Shown here piece after piece: positions 48,701-61,298 of a stretch of DNA of 64,000 nt. Each line of letters starts with the position of its first letter. Position 1 is the first letter of the stretch. The stretch lies in assembly GCF_009870125.1 (NCBI RefSeq), contig NC_046683.1, forward strand, positions 16,439,001 to 16,503,000, written 5' to 3'. This DNA comes from Drosophila pseudoobscura (taxonomy: Eukaryota; Arthropoda; Insecta; Diptera; Drosophilidae). The notes below the pieces were generated by a model. That model was given only the letters and a program-made list of their open reading frames with translations. It was not told the DNA's origin and made no database searches. A program made the position numbers and the translations under genes.

Positions 48701-51700
48701 AAGGCATATCCTATGTACTTTTTGATGCGCTGAAACATAGTGATCAGCGGAATTGGTATATATATTGGAATCGGCTCACCAGTCGAACATTACATTAAAC
48801 ATTTTTATGAGAAAACTGCCCAAACTGAAGAACTTCATCAACTTCCACCTCGGGCAGATTGAAGATAACATCTCTAGGTACATACGAGTATACCCCATAT
48901 ATCGCTAACTATCGCTTGCTCCATCGGGAGTGGGGTCAATCATCCGTCGCCCATCATTCCGGTCATGCCATGCCATGTGGCATGCCACGCTCAGTCAAAC
49001 CTAAGGCCCCTTTGACCTGGCATAATCTTTTCGCCGTCAGGCTGCCATGTTTGCCTTACACACACCACGGGTAGCGGGTAAAAACGCGCCAAAAAAACGC
49101 ACACAAATCAAAAATGAAAAACTCTTTATTGCACGCGTATGGTATATGCGCGGACAGGTCGTGGTGGGGGGTGTGCGACGGGGTTGGGGGAAAGTGTGTG
49201 CTGCGAGTATATTAGCTTTAACAGCTGATTTTTTGTCGTGGCATGCAAATCGTGCGTGTGGCAGTGGGGTGCCCTCTGGCTGCCACATAGCCAAACGTAC
49301 CATTTGAACATAATTTTTTGGTTTGTCCAAATGTCTGTCACGTCCTGATGGTCACGCAAGAGGGTGGGCCACGGCGCTGGAAACTGGTGTGTTTTTGGGA
49401 CTTTTGATACTTTGATAAGAACGTGTGCTTAATGGGAAAACGAATACAAACTTCCAGTTGCGACTACTGGCCAACCTCAGAGCACATGTTGCCCCACCAT
49501 CGGAAAGGCATACATCGGTATGGGTACTTCTGGGATTTCCCAGTCCTTATCAATGTGTACTTCGATAACTGGAACAGAGCACGAATATTTTCAAGAGTGC
49601 CAGTCCTCATGCTACTTATAAAGCTGCTCATTTCCATAGTCCAAAGTACCAAAATCTTGGTAATCATCATCCTCGCAAGTGTGTGTCCGAGTGTGTGTGT
49701 GTGGGGTGGTCCATTGTCTAGACCTGATAATCATCACAATCTCTGAACTGGGTCTGTGCCCAGTCCCGAACGATTCCGCGTCCCTTACCATCTCCGTACT
49801 CCTCCTTTACGGAACACGAGTGTATAGATCCTTTGTCTCTTTTTGGGGTCCGTATTTGGGTCAAGCACTGGGCATTAGCATAAAACAAACATCTAAAGGC
49901 GCTCCAGGAATCGCCAGTGGGGCAAATGGCACTTACATGGATGGTGCTTTTGTCGGCTATTGTGCCACGAAATTGGCTAATTAGCCCAGCCGCAGGTGGG
50001 GCTGCTCCGAGCCGCACTCCGAACACCATGGTTATCATTTCGGGGCATTTTTCATTTCCCTTATGCTTTGGTTGAATTTTAATTTGATTTTATTGTGTGT
50101 GATCTCTTTGGGGCCCAACTTTTTTTTGGGGCACAAACCGACCTTGGCCATAATCTGGCAAAAGTACACATAAATATGTCAAGTGCCAAAAGTGCGAGTG
50201 GAGTGGCTCGCGCCATAGGCGGTCCCCGTCGGGTCTGCTGTGCCGTGGCCATAAAACGGAATAAACGTTTATGTTTATGATTATAATTGGGGTGTTTTTT
50301 CCAGTGCTGCGCAGCGCTGTGTGTCGACAGTTCTTTAAGTGTGCGATTGGAACCCGTCAACCAGGGTCCCACCAAGCTGTGATTGTCATGGAGGCGAAGA
50401 GGCTCGTAGATAATTTTGAATTATACTGCCAGGAATATCGAAATAAACTTAATAAAAGCCTTGGCATATGGTGGATAAAAATAAAAGCTGTAAATATTCC
50501 TCTTCGTCTGTATAGTCAAAGAGTTATAGAGGGTTGCTCTGATCCGCAGCTCCTGAGAAACGCATGCCCATATCAATTGGATATGGATTCGCTGCCATTA
50601 AATCATTTAACAATTGTTTAGTCATTATATTTAACAAAGATCTATGGGTGTGGAGCCCTCAAACCATTCGTTTTTATTACCCTGCGAAGCACACTCAATA
50701 AATAATCAAAACTTAATGAACTGACAGCGATTTATACAGCGGCAGCAAGAACAACAATTTTCGGGAATTATGTATGTCTAATTTGCTATGAAATCATAAA
50801 CTCATAAAATCAACAAAGCAAAGTTCGTGGAGATGCCGCAGATGCTGGCGATGCCCACCCGCGGTTTTAACCGCTCGCGACAGGAAGGCACTGATTTGGA
50901 AAATCTAAAAAAGTGTTTCCCCCCCTTTCCGACTACTCCCGGACACACCCGCACCCCTGCAACATGGGGGAGGGGAGTGAGCAATAATCAAGGGAGCAAT
51001 CTTTAAGGTTACAACGAAATCAGTTCGTGGGGCGCCCATCAGACGCCAGTGCCGTTGGTCATTTTCACATTCGCACGCCGCTTCCGCAAGTTTTTTCTCT
51101 CCTTCTCTCTGGGCGGAACTGGTCCTGGGTAAGGTCCCTTGGCATGGCGGTCATTGCCGCCCCCGGATCTAATTTTCAATAAATAATATCCATTTATATT
51201 TATTATATAGGAGTAAGGAAGGATGGATGGATGGATGGATGGAGTAAGGAAGGCCTGCCCTCAAAGTAATTTTCATAAATATATAATTTTGGTGTAATAT
51301 TTATTATTTATTGTTTGTTGAGCGTGTACCCCTTATGATGGTATTCTACAGAACTTCTATATTGAGCAGATCACGAAAAAAGAGGATTCTTGGCCATGGC
51401 TTACACTATTTCCGCTCTTTCTACATACCTTCGAGTATAACTTTTGTATTTATTGTACGGTCATACCAGATCTTTGAGTATATATTTCGCCACGTCCAAG
51501 CCACTCTGAAATACTACCCTCTATACCATTATTCGGTAATGTTGGCTTCCCTTTTTTACTGTTCACCCTACAAAAATATTTACGCATGTGCTGGTGTGCG
51601 GTATAGAATCAATCTGTGACCTTCTGCCCTCGGCTTTGGGGTCTGGCTGCCACTCTGTCTGTGGCTTGTTTACTGACCGTAGCCTGCTTTTGGACGCTCG

Positions 51701-54700
51701 CAGCGGAAATGAATTATCACCCGCTAAATGGGCGCGAACATCATTATTATGGCCGCAGCAAAAGCATTTTGTTGCTGGGATTTGTTTTTTTTTGTTGTTC
51801 TTTTAAGGAAGAAAAATGGCCCTGAACATTGGAGGTTTTATTAAAACCCGGGAGCGGCTACAGCTGTGGGATTACCTACTGGACATGTCGCTGCATCTGC
51901 GCTGTGTCAATCTTCCTTAGGTCAGGCGTCAAGCCCTCTTTAACAGGCGGGCACATCGCCCGGAGCCAGCCCAGATGGCCAGGTGGAGCCAGTAAGGAAG
52001 GGGTCAGGGGGTCACTCCATTATTTCCATATGTCGTGCGTTAATTGCCGTACATGCTGGCCAGCCCTGGGGGCTCTGGGCTGCGTGAGATTTATGGTCCG
52101 CCAAATGGGGCGACAAAGTGACAAGTGCCTTAAGCTCTCGTTTTGCATGGAATTATAAGGTAGGGAGTCACTTATAGCTGGGATTTTGTACACGAGAGTG
52201 GCCGTTAATCATAAATTTCAATTAAATGTGTAAAAGATAGTTCCAGTTCTAATGGAACTCTCATAGCCGATCACTGTTTGGGGTAGCCTTTTGGGGTATG
52301 CCAGTCACTGATGGCCTGGTGCCAACACTCCTTTAATGTCCCCCCCATTTAGCAGAGAGCGAAACCCATCTCCGGGCGCATCTCAGGGGATCTCTCACCC
52401 AAAGCCACAGCCTGTGGTGCTTGGACGTCTGACTGAAAAGGGGCGGAGAGAAGTAGAAGATGCCCCCACTTTCTGTCCAATAATAATTATAATTTATGCG
52501 CAAGCACAGAAAATAAAGCCACAGACACAAGCCTCAACTGTAAATAAAATTGTGAAAGGAACTGTGAAGGAAACTACGACAGTTTCGTGCATGAAACTGT
52601 GGAGGGAACTGTGACTGGGACTGGGAGTGTACGTTTAATTTAACGCTTGTCTACTGAGCTGTTTCTGCCACTGCAAATTATAGATCTGTCGCCCTGTCTC
52701 TCACTTTTTAGTTATCATGGTCTGTGCGTATGTATGTATGTACATATCTCCAAGGACGGCACCAATTGGAGTTGGACAAGTTGTCGCCGCCCCGTCAATG
52801 TTTTTGGGAAGTAGTCAGACACGGGTCGGGAGGGGATTGGGTGGGGAACAAAACTAATTAGGATAATGCCCAACTCCAGAAGTCGTGAGTGGAAAATGCA
52901 ACTTCAAATCTCAAACTTTGAAAGGGAAACCCAGAGAAAACGCTGCATGAGGCTGCAATTAATCAAAGGGGGCCAGGATAGGAATTTAAATCAACGAATA
53001 TTCCAGGCCAGCGTTGACTTGGACTTCGACTATATCAATGTCAAAAGTGAAGGAAATACTTGTGGGGTGGGACAGGGTCAAGAAGCGCACTCAAGGGTGC
53101 CCATATATCTTCCATCGCATGTTGGCTGCTGTGTGAGAATGAAAAATTGTCTGATACATTTAAATTGAATATCCACTTCTTTTTTGTTTTTCTTCTTTTT
53201 TTTTGTTTTTTCGAACGCTATTGCTTCTTCGATCTGCTGTTAAAAATAAAACTCGATGCCGATTTGTAAAAACTATTTTTATAACGAAAACAGCAAAATC
53301 TGAAGACAAAGAGGATGGACGTACCGTTCTTAAAGTTAAACAAATTTATTGTGATGATGTGCGAGAAATTGAATGAAGATTTGATTTGGCTTCCAAACCG
53401 ATTTCTGTCTTAATTCGTTTTCTTTTCGCACTTAAGATGTGAAACATCAAAAAACTGAACAACATTTTGGAATTCTTTATACTTAAACTGATTGTTCTTC
53501 TTATTGAAAATTATTATTTGTTACCTTTGGGCTTGAAGGTCAAAGGTTGACGTACAAGCAACAAATAATTTGGAGTTTCGCCCATTTGAATGTTTTTTAA
53601 TAGAATCTAGAGAAAAGGTGATGTTTGGGGAATTGTATTATTAGGAAAATATCGAAATAAGGTGTGAATGAAAGGACGGTTTTCCAGGAGGAATTATTGG
53701 AGTTTGCCATAGTGGGAACATAGTGGGAATGAGTTGTTTTTTTAACTAAGAACTAAAGCGAACTAAATTAATTATTCTTTTTTTGGGACATTCGTTTCGT
53801 TGACAGATATTTCGCCACTTAGAGCGTCCCGCGGAAGTGCAACGTCTTACCGATTTGAAGGATGTGGTCAAGAGCCAAAGGGAACGCTTCATGAGCGCCA
53901 TATTAAACAACACCGAAGTGAACAATCTCAATGAGCTGTTGTCCTTTGAGCTGGCCAAATATGAAGCGGTTAGCATACGATTTGTCGATCCCATTGGTTC
54001 TATTTAAATTTTCGATATTTTGTTGGGGGGGCCTGCAGGCTGTTCAAAAGGCGGCCGAAGGGGGCCTGCTTATAGTCGCCGATAAAGACTTCCCAGAGCC
54101 GTACGAGCGATGGAGCATACTGCAGGCTGTGTTCTTCTCATCGACTGTGTTAACCACCATAGGTAGGTCATCGAAAGGCCGCTGCCTTTCTGAGGCATTC
54201 AAAAGCACTCAAAATGATCGAATTTCAGGATATGGCAACATTGTGCCAGTGACTACCGGCGGACGGGTATTCTGCATTTGCTTTGCCCTCATCGGCATAC
54301 CCTTCACGCTCACGGTGATAGCCGACTGGGGTCGGCTCTTTGCCACCGCCGTCTCAGTGTTTGGAAAACATATGCCCAGTAAGTGTATTACAGATTACTG
54401 TGGACTTTTTACAGCATATATTTTATCTGTCATTCATCCCATTTAGCCAAGCCAAAGTTTACCAATTTCATAGGAAAGACCTGGTTCTACGCCATTCTGG
54501 CTGTTGGCTTCTTGGGTGTCTATCTGGCCGCCGGTGCGGGTCTGCTCCTGCTCTGGGAAGATGATTGGACCTTCTTCGATGGCTTCTACTTTTGCTTCAT
54601 TACCATGACCACCATTGGGTTCGGAGACCTGGTGCCAAGTAGGTGTTAGAACATGCACCTATGTATATACATAAATTGACTGTGTTTGCTTTGCAGAGAA

Positions 54701-55189
54701 ACCCAACTATATGCTGCTCTGTACTCTGTACATTCTCATTGGCCTGGCCCTGACATCGACGATTATCGAGCTGGTGAGGCGTCAGTATGCCACCAGTTGG
54801 GCCAAGTTGCAGGTGAGCTGGGGGCACCGTAATCGAGAAAATTGCGAGAGTGTTACATTTGATACTCGTTACTTGATTTTGCAGGAACTTTCCGGTCCCA
54901 TGGCGGAGACTTTGCGTCGCTTGGGTGAGACAGCCGGCACGGGTCTGGACTATGCAGCGCTCCAAAAAGTCTTGACCGTAAGTATTTCCCCTCCAAACAG
55001 TCCACAAAATAATATTGTTGCCCCATTTTACAGGTTTCCATGCCGAAGTGGAACAGCAAGAAGAACGACCACAGCCCGGATATTGCTGCGCTTGAGGCTA
55101 TCACCAATGCCATTCTAAAAGAGGTGAAGGAGGCACAAAATAATAAGCCCAAGGTTCTGCAAATTGTCATCTACGAGTCCTCTGTCTAA
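36708..55189 (+). CDS. Two-pore-domain (K2P) potassium channel
   Basis: Eight exons: 36708-36944, 53807-53968, 54039-54162, 54229-54378, 54447-54638, 54697-54812, 54885-54977, 55034-55189; 409 residues, phases consistent. It is a background potassium channel subunit: four membrane segments (about 62-82, 187-210, 235-257, 292-315) and two pore loops with filters TTIGYG (172-177) and TTIGFG (279-284). TM1 ends with [11 protein letters not shown] and is split by the 16.9-kb first intron. The tail of about 90 residues ends in SSV, a possible class I PDZ ligand. It resembles one of the uncharacterised Drosophila K2P genes on the X (CG1688 is my best guess), but I do not assign a symbol. A distant first exon is the least certain part; the TM1 join across it is nonetheless exactly K2P-like. 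Confidence 0.9.
37301..37349. repeat. GAACA-type pentanucleotide repeat
   Basis: Imperfect tandem copies of AGAAC/GGAAC. On the - strand this produces a repetitive Ser/Val/Phe/Cys peptide inside a shadow ORF that should not be taken as a gene. Confidence 0.75.
40453..40947 (-). CDS. Unrecognised 164-codon ORF within the K2P intron
   Basis: An ATG-started open frame of 164 codons on the strand opposite the host gene, in AT-rich DNA where such length is uncommon by chance. The predicted product is basic, with a hydrophobic N-terminal part and cysteines. A second - strand ORF (40383-40132) follows downstream. I recognise no domain, and no clear promoter or poly(A) signal is identified. It could be a nested gene, a remnant or chance. 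Confidence 0.2.
   Translation of the reverse strand: MYIPNCCIYLFKCGKHVRPQSLFSLFPILFNIFLLMHITARKNRFRLHKVCPSVWIIWIYICQKLSRDLEKRNFVSQMVETLCDRITVMARIMWKEIGKIVIILAERDSLLVEINRNGYHPHTDAIETIGKTKTICAQHISYFKEIYSRWLSVFLRYRSIGRLH
42160..42270. repeat. Partial dispersed repeat with TATACCC motif
   Basis: TTTTTATACCCGGTGCTCAA followed by AGACTACAGGGGTACACGTG resembles the end common to many Drosophila dispersed repeats (TATACCCG..ACTC..AGAGTA..AGGGGTA). Only about 110 bp are recognisable, so the family cannot be named. Confidence 0.4.
45984..46250 (+). repeat. Diverged dispersed Drosophila repeat
   Basis: It begins with a TATA(C/G)CCGATACTCAAAAT-type start, then GATCAGCATCAGTAGCCGAG, a GTCTGTCCG run and CTCAGAGACTATAAGAACTA. 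These phrases, in this order, recur as a high-copy repeat in Drosophila genomes, including the obscura group. The name of the element is not certain to me. It has substitutions throughout, so it is old. Confidence 0.55.
46717..46736. repeat. (GT)n microsatellite
   Basis: About ten uninterrupted GT units inside the K2P intron. Confidence 0.7.
51211..51252. repeat. (GGAT)n flanked by GAGTAAGGAAGG direct repeats
   Basis: About five GGAT units lie between two copies of GAGTAAGGAAGG, a typical replication-slippage structure within the K2P intron. Confidence 0.75.
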
Positions 55190-55655
55190 GGACTATGTAG
55201 AATAAGAGAAGGCTAGAGAGAGAGCTTCCACCAATAATCTACAGCATAATCTTCGGGCCACAGCAAAAATATCAGAAAATATCACAGTTACGATTAGTTA
55301 GGCTTGAATTGAGTTGAAGGTTGAGGGTTGCCATTGGTGACAGTGGGCACTAGCTAAAGCGTACCACTGCCAGACTTCCATAAGTTAATGTCTGTACATA
55401 TAGCTATTATATAGTCAAATGTCTAGGCAATAATATTGCTCATACGTACTGAGATCACAGCATACATACTTACATACTATAATTAATTATTTATTTAAAG
55501 GCGGGGAAAGTGATTCAATATATATTAATAAATACATACGCATACACTATATATAGATATAAATATTTTTTTTGTTTAATGTTAACCATTAGCTTAAGTT
55601 ATCAATAACATTATTAGTACCTCTTGTCCATGTGATGTATAAATGTCATCTCTAA

Positions 55656-55661
55656 AATAAA
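55656..55661 (+). terminator. Candidate polyadenylation signal of the K2P gene
   Basis: AATAAA about 470 bp past the stop codon, at the end of an AT-rich 3' UTR. Confidence 0.5.
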
Positions 55662-56475
55662 TCAGAAGAAAAACATGCAAAATGAATGATAGTTCTTGGC
55701 TTGGAGAGTGTCCAGGGTAGCAGGTAACAGGTAACACCCCAGGCAAACAGCTTCGCTCTCGCTCTCTCGGTTCTGTGCGCTCTTACTATCCGCATGTCGC
55801 TCACCGTTTTCTTGGCATGTAAGCTAGAATTAGTTTCGGATCCAACACCATTTCAACCGGCCGATATACCAGAATCACCAAATATACGACATACATATAC
55901 GTATACATATTGGAACCCACCTGCATTTCTTATAATTGCGTCTAGATGCGCCCCCCTACAAACAAAGAATAGAATAAACTTTTTTGATTGATTCCAGATT
56001 AATTTAAGCAGATGGATTACCGATTCCTGTTACAGCTACATATATTTTATCCGAAAACATACAAAAGTTCTCTGTCAAAACCATGATGAATATAAAAATA
56101 GCTCCATCTGGTATAGAAAGGAACAGATTCAATGATCAATTCTAACCTTAGCTTTGTCCATTCTTTCGGCACAAGAACCAAGCTTCTTATGAAGCTTTGG
56201 CCAAACTGTTGACAAGGGAAAGCTCTCAAAGCTGCCTCTTTCAAGTTGAACTTTCAGTTGAAGCAAAGCAAAGCCCACGCCGCAAGAAAGTTCCCGTTAA
56301 ATTTGAAACTTTGAACAGCGCGGAATAGGGCGGTCGAGCTCGTAGCGATTATGCACATCATATGATCCAATCCGAGCCAAACCGAACCGAACCGATTCCG
56401 ATTCGGATCCCTCCTCGTCGTCGTTTTTGTTGTGTGTGCTGTGTGTTTGATTTTTGCTGGACTGTCATTGTTGGC
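55662..56475. promoter_or_regulatory. K2P to Cyp4g15 intergenic region
   Basis: About 0.8 kb with no supported ORF, presumably upstream regulatory DNA of Cyp4g15. It has a GC-richer run before the TATA box, with repeated AACCGA/CCGATTCCGATTC-like words near 56375-56410. Confidence 0.45.
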
Positions 56476-56483
56476 TATAAAAG
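56476..56483 (+). promoter_or_regulatory. Cyp4g15: TATA box of Cyp4g15
   Basis: TATAAAAG in GGCTATAAAAGTCG, 411 bp upstream of the Cyp4g15 start codon. Transcription would begin near 56505-56515. The unspliced 5' UTR would then be about 375 nt, which is plausible. No competing TATA box is visible in the interval. Confidence 0.6.
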
Positions 56484-56886
56484 TCGTTCGCACTGTCGGG
56501 GGTCGCTAGTCCCCCAGCGAGGAGGGTCCCAGAAGTGTGCGACGTCGGTTCATCATTTGTGATTTATACATTTTTGCTACCCCTACTGTCATGTCATTGT
56601 GTGGGTTGATTTTTGTATAATTTTTGTCTTACATTTTTTTTTTTTGTGGAGGGGCAGTCTCCGCCATTTGGGGGCGCATTGGTCAGTTGTACGCTGGACG
56701 AGCAGCGACAAACATCCGGTTACCGGTAATCCAATATCCGATCTGACATAGAGTGCCCCGCCATCAATCTAATCGCGCATGGAAATCTTCTAAGGCTTCC
56801 AGACTCCGGCTCGTGGTGTTTTGTTTTGTTTGGTTTTTGTTTTTTTGCACTAGTGAGATAAACTGATCTGAATCCTGGCCAAAACT

Positions 56887-59800
56887 ATGGAAGTGCTAAA
56901 GAAAGACGCCGCCATGGGCTCCCCGAGCAGCGTCTTCTATTTCCTGCTGCTGCCCACCCTGGTCCTGTGGTACATATACTGGCGTCTGTCCCGGGCCCAT
57001 CTCTACAGGCTGGCCGGACGACTGCCGGGCCCGCGTGGCCTGCCCATCGTGGGACACCTGTTCGACGTGATTGGACCCGCTTCATGTAGGTGTTGATCGA
57101 TCGGATAACGTGATTAAGTGGGATTTTGCACCGTTTGATTGCCTTTGATTGCAGCTGTTTTCAAAACAGTGATCCGGAAGAGCGCCCCCTTTGAACATAT
57201 TGCCAAAATGTGGATCGGTCCCAAGCTGGTAGTCTTCATCTACGACCCCCGCGACGTGGAGCTACTGCTCAGCAGTCATGTGTACATTGACAAGGCCTCC
57301 GAGTACAAGTTCTTCAAGCCCTGGCTTGGAGATGGTCTGCTGATCAGCACAGGTGAGGTGGAACTTGGGATGGAATGGGGGTGGTGCCACTTGTGGGGCT
57401 TAAGCTAATCATAAATTAATTAAACGATTTGTAAGCCTGTCAGTTGGCAGAACAGTGCCTCAGTAAATTGCGTCTATCAATAAAATCAACGCCACTGGGG
57501 GGCTGCTGTATATCCATCTCTTTCCCAACATTGTGACACTCTTCCAACTCCCAACACTTTTCCAACACTCTCTCTAAATACAACTGCATATTTGACAGGT
57601 CAAAAATGGCGCTCGCATCGCAAACTAATCGCACCCACATTCCATTTGAATGTCTTGAAGAGTTTCATCGAGCTGTTCAACGAGAACTCTCGCAATGTGG
57701 TGCGGAAGCTGCGTGCGGAGGATGGACGCACATTTGATTGTCATGATTACATGAGTGAGGCGACTGTGGAGATTCTATTGGGTAAGTTAAATACACACCA
57801 CTGACCAGCACTGACATGTGATTACACAAAAGTACAGTCAACTCACACGCATTCGCACTCGCACACTCGATTCGGTTTCAGACACAACCAATTCCGCTTC
57901 AAACACATTTAATTCCCAGCCTCATTCTACAATGTATGCGTATGCGTGTGTCCATATCACATTCACATATAGGTATATACAATATATACATGGTACTATA
58001 TGCCACAATTGAGCGCAGACCCATTTCCCTATATATTGTACTCCTACAGCTCGCACAAATCCAAATCAAAAATGTCTTTTTGTTGTCCATTTACCGCTTT
58101 TGTCATTCCGTACAATGGACACAAAAGATATATATGTATATATATATTTGACTAGACAGGTGTATACATATGATCCCTCCCCTAATCCAACTCAAACCGT
58201 AACCAAATTATACCAATTCCCTGGACCAAACTGCTGAAACTCCTGGGTCCCAGGACCTTCCCAAACTATCGTATTTCTCCCCCAATTCATTCCCTGCAGA
58301 CGGACTTTTATTGTATCTAAATCGAGCACTTTTTCGGTGTACGAATAGTGGGGAACACATTAATGAGTATGATCTTCGTATTAGCCTATTGCAAGATTCA
58401 ATTTTGGATTTCACTTAAATTTTCTCAAAGCATTTATATGGGGAGTGGACTGGGTCTGATACATCCTTGGCCGACCATACGATAGAGCCAATCAGATGCC
58501 TGCAGTCCCTAGCAGCATTCCATCCATTTATCTATCTATAGGAAAATCATTAAAGTATCGCCAGGCAATAGACTTAACGCCAGACACGTTTCGTGGTTGG
58601 GAAAAAAGTGAAACTGCCACCCAGAGTGGGACAGTTGGCCTGCTGCCCGCTACTGTATGCAGATACACGGCCAAATGTTAATGACATTGTCGCTTTGTTA
58701 GCTGAAAACTGCAACCGATTTCGGATTGATTTCTAGGCCATTGCATAATCCAGTGGCAGTCGCAGACGCAGACGCAGCACTACCTTCGCCCCATCAATTG
58801 AAATGCAGCCAAAACCCTAGCCGAGATTTGAGAGAGAGGGCTCCTCCTCCACTGAGCTGGGACGGGCCGAGCAATTAAAGGCACGTCGCATTGCCATTAA
58901 GCGGCTTAATCAGGAAAATTTGAATGCAACTGCGGCCCGTCTGCGATATGCCTGTTGAGGCTGAGGCTGAGGCTGAGGCGAGGTTGATGTTCCTGTTGCC
59001 GCTGCTGCTGATGGGGGTCTGACGCAAACGGGCAATTAGCAATTAAGACTTGAACAACAGCAGAACAAATAATTTGAATGAAAAACTGGGAAAATTTGTG
59101 CGCTATGAAGAAAAATGGGGAAGGAAAAGCCAAAGCCAAATGTCATTGCATAATCAGTACTTCCCTTGGCGAAATTAGTTCGAAATTAGTTTTACCTATC
59201 AGTACAATAAACAATGTACTTGTAGTGCAGTGGATCAAAAGGCATTTCCGTTTATAGTAAATATATGGACCCAAGGCTCTTCCTCCGACATATGTTAAAT
59301 AGTGGATCGACAGTATCAATGATAATGTGGGAGTGTTCGAATAGAATCAAATTCCATGCGGAATTCTACTCTACACTCGGATGGAGCATGTGCCTGCGCC
59401 CCCAGTTATAGATCTATTTATGCATTGTATTTACAATTAGAAAGCCGGGACAGAAGTGGGGGCTCAGCCAGCCGCCTGTTGTGTGATTGTTAAGTTCAAT
59501 TGGCGCTTGGGTCAGTCGAGTGCATTCCACTTCCCCCGTACATGGACAGGGATTGAAACTGCGCGGCTTTGTGGGAGACGCTCAATGATACCCTGATTCA
59601 GATTGTGATTCTAATTCCGATTCCGTTTGGGCCCGTTCCAGAGACAGCCATGGGCGTGTCGAAGAAGACACAGGACAAGTCCGGATTCGAGTACGCGATG
59701 GCGGTGATGCGGATGTGCGATATACTCCATGCCCGGCACCGGAGCATCTTTCTGCGCAACGAGTTCGTCTTCACCCTGACGCGCTACTACAAGGAACAGG

Positions 59801-60909
59801 GGCGTCTGCTCAGTATTATACATGGCCTTACCACCAAGGTCATTCGCAGCAAGAAGGCGGCCTTCGAGCAGGGCACTCGAGGATCTCTGGCCCAGTGCGA
59901 GCTCAAGGCGGCCGCCCTAGAGAGAGAGCGCGGACAGGAACAGAAGCAGGAACAGGCGGAGATGGGCTCAGCAGGCGGGGGGAAGGCTGCTGGCGAGGGC
60001 ACACCTGTCGCTGGGCTCTCCTACGGCCAGTCCGCGGGCCTCAAGGACGACCTAGACGTGGAGGACAACGACATTGGGGAGAAGAAGCGACTGGCCTTCC
60101 TCGACCTGATGCTGGAGAGCGCCCAGAACGGAGCCCTCATCACGGACACGGAGATCAAGGAGCAGGTGGATACGATTATGTTCGAGGGCCATGACACCAC
60201 CGCAGCCGGCTCGTCCTTCTTCCTCTCACTGATGGGCATACACCAGGAAATCCAGGACCGCGTGATTGCCGAGCTGGACGGCATCTTCGGGGACTCCCAG
60301 CGCCCGGCCACGTTCCAGGACACGCTAGAAATGAAATACCTGGAGCGCTGCCTGATGGAAACGCTGCGCATGTACCCCCCAGTGCCGCTGATCGCCCGCG
60401 AGTTGCAGGAGGATCTGAAGTTGAACTCTGGCGACTACGTTATACCGCGCGGAGCCACGGTGACGGTGGCCACTGTTCTGTTGCATCGCAATCCCAAGGT
60501 CTACACCAATCCCAATGTCTTCGATCCGGACAACTTTCTGTCCGAGCGTCAGGCCAACCGACATTACTATGCCTTTGTCCCCTTCTCCGCGGGACCACGC
60601 AGCTGTGTGGGTAAGTACTGCTGATATGCTGGGACGCTGCTCAAAAATCAAAAATCGATCGATAATTATCGATAGACATCCCAGCCTTTGTATGGACTTT
60701 CCTGCCACAGCCCGAACTAATCTTCTCTCTTATTTCGATTTCCCCATTAAGGGCGCAAGTATGCCATGCTCAAGCTCAAAATTCTACTCTCGACTATATT
60801 GCGGAACTATCGCGTCTACTCGGACCTCAGTGAGTCGGACTTCAAGCTCCAGGCGGATATCATACTGAAGCGTGAGGAGGGCTTTCGTGTGCGTCTCCAG
60901 GCCAGATGA
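56887..60909 (+). CDS. Cyp4g15: Cytochrome P450 CYP4G (Cyp4g15)
   Basis: Five exons: 56887-57085, 57155-57352, 57599-57781, 59642-60610, 60752-60909; 568 residues. An N-terminal membrane anchor (about residues 15-33) is followed by the Pro-rich hinge RLPGPRGLP. The I-helix motif GHDTTAAG is at 376-383, the K-helix ETLR at 433-436, and the haem-binding motif FSAGPRSCVG has its ligand Cys at 515; the last intron falls inside the glycine codon of that motif. The long charged insertion at about 268-325 is the hallmark of CYP4G enzymes, whose best-known member (CYP4G1) makes cuticular hydrocarbons by oxidative decarbonylation; Cyp4g15 is mainly reported from the nervous system. Part of this insertion's DNA is repeated exactly at the right end of the window. 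Confidence 0.95.
57782..59641. other. Third intron of Cyp4g15 (1.86 kb)
   Basis: The only long intron of the gene. It contains CACACTCGCA-type runs, a GAGGCT tandem repeat (58956-58981) and no ORF with gene-like features. An enhancer is possible but not shown. Confidence 0.5.
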
Positions 60910-61196
60910 GCAGCACAAACAATTTTCCAAAAAAAACCCAAAAAAGGGCAACTTTTCCATACATATATCTCTACTTTTTCGCAAGTGATAGTCACCGGTT
61001 AATACAGTAATAATAATACAATTTGTTCAACACTCGATTTATTGAAAAAGTTTAGAATAATGTTTGCTTGTTTTTTTTTTTAATTTTTGTTTGGTCGCAT
61101 TTGAAGAAACCACTATCATCTCCATTTAAATGTATTTGTTTTTGTGTATTTTAATACGTAATTATGCATAACGACTCTTTGTGCAATGATTTTGAC

Positions 61197-61202
61197 AATA
61201 AA
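61197..61202 (+). terminator. Cyp4g15: Candidate polyadenylation signal of Cyp4g15
   Basis: AATAAA 290 bp after the stop codon. It faces the exu2 signal on the opposite strand only about 90 bp away. Confidence 0.5.
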
Positions 61203-61292
61203 TCCTCGGTGTAATTATAATATCGATTAGTCGATCGCTTATCGATTGCGTTGCACGTGATAAATATATTTATTTTTTTTTATAATTAATCA

Positions 61293-61298
61293 TTTATT
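61293..61298 (-). terminator. Candidate polyadenylation signal of exu2
   Basis: TTTATT on the + strand, i.e. AATAAA on the - strand, about 790 nt past the exu2 stop, followed in the - direction by a T/A-rich stretch. Other AATAAA-like words closer to the stop could also be used; sex-specific 3' ends are known for exu in D. melanogaster. Confidence 0.35.

Larger units (their letters stand above)
36945..53806. other. 16.9-kb first intron of the K2P gene
   Basis: Largely AT-rich noncoding DNA. Within it are short tandem repeats (GAACA type 37301-37349; GGACCATC type about 37458-37493; (GT)n 46717-46736; (GGAT)n inside GAGTAAGG repeats 51211-51252) and remnants of a dispersed repeat (about 42160-42270 and 45984-46250). 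It also holds a GC-richer island at 45095-45400 and a few ORFs that could be nested genes (40453-40947 and 47248-47565, both - strand). Nothing recognisable as a known protein. Large first introns commonly carry enhancers, and several short conserved-looking GC-rich blocks may be such. Confidence 0.5.
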
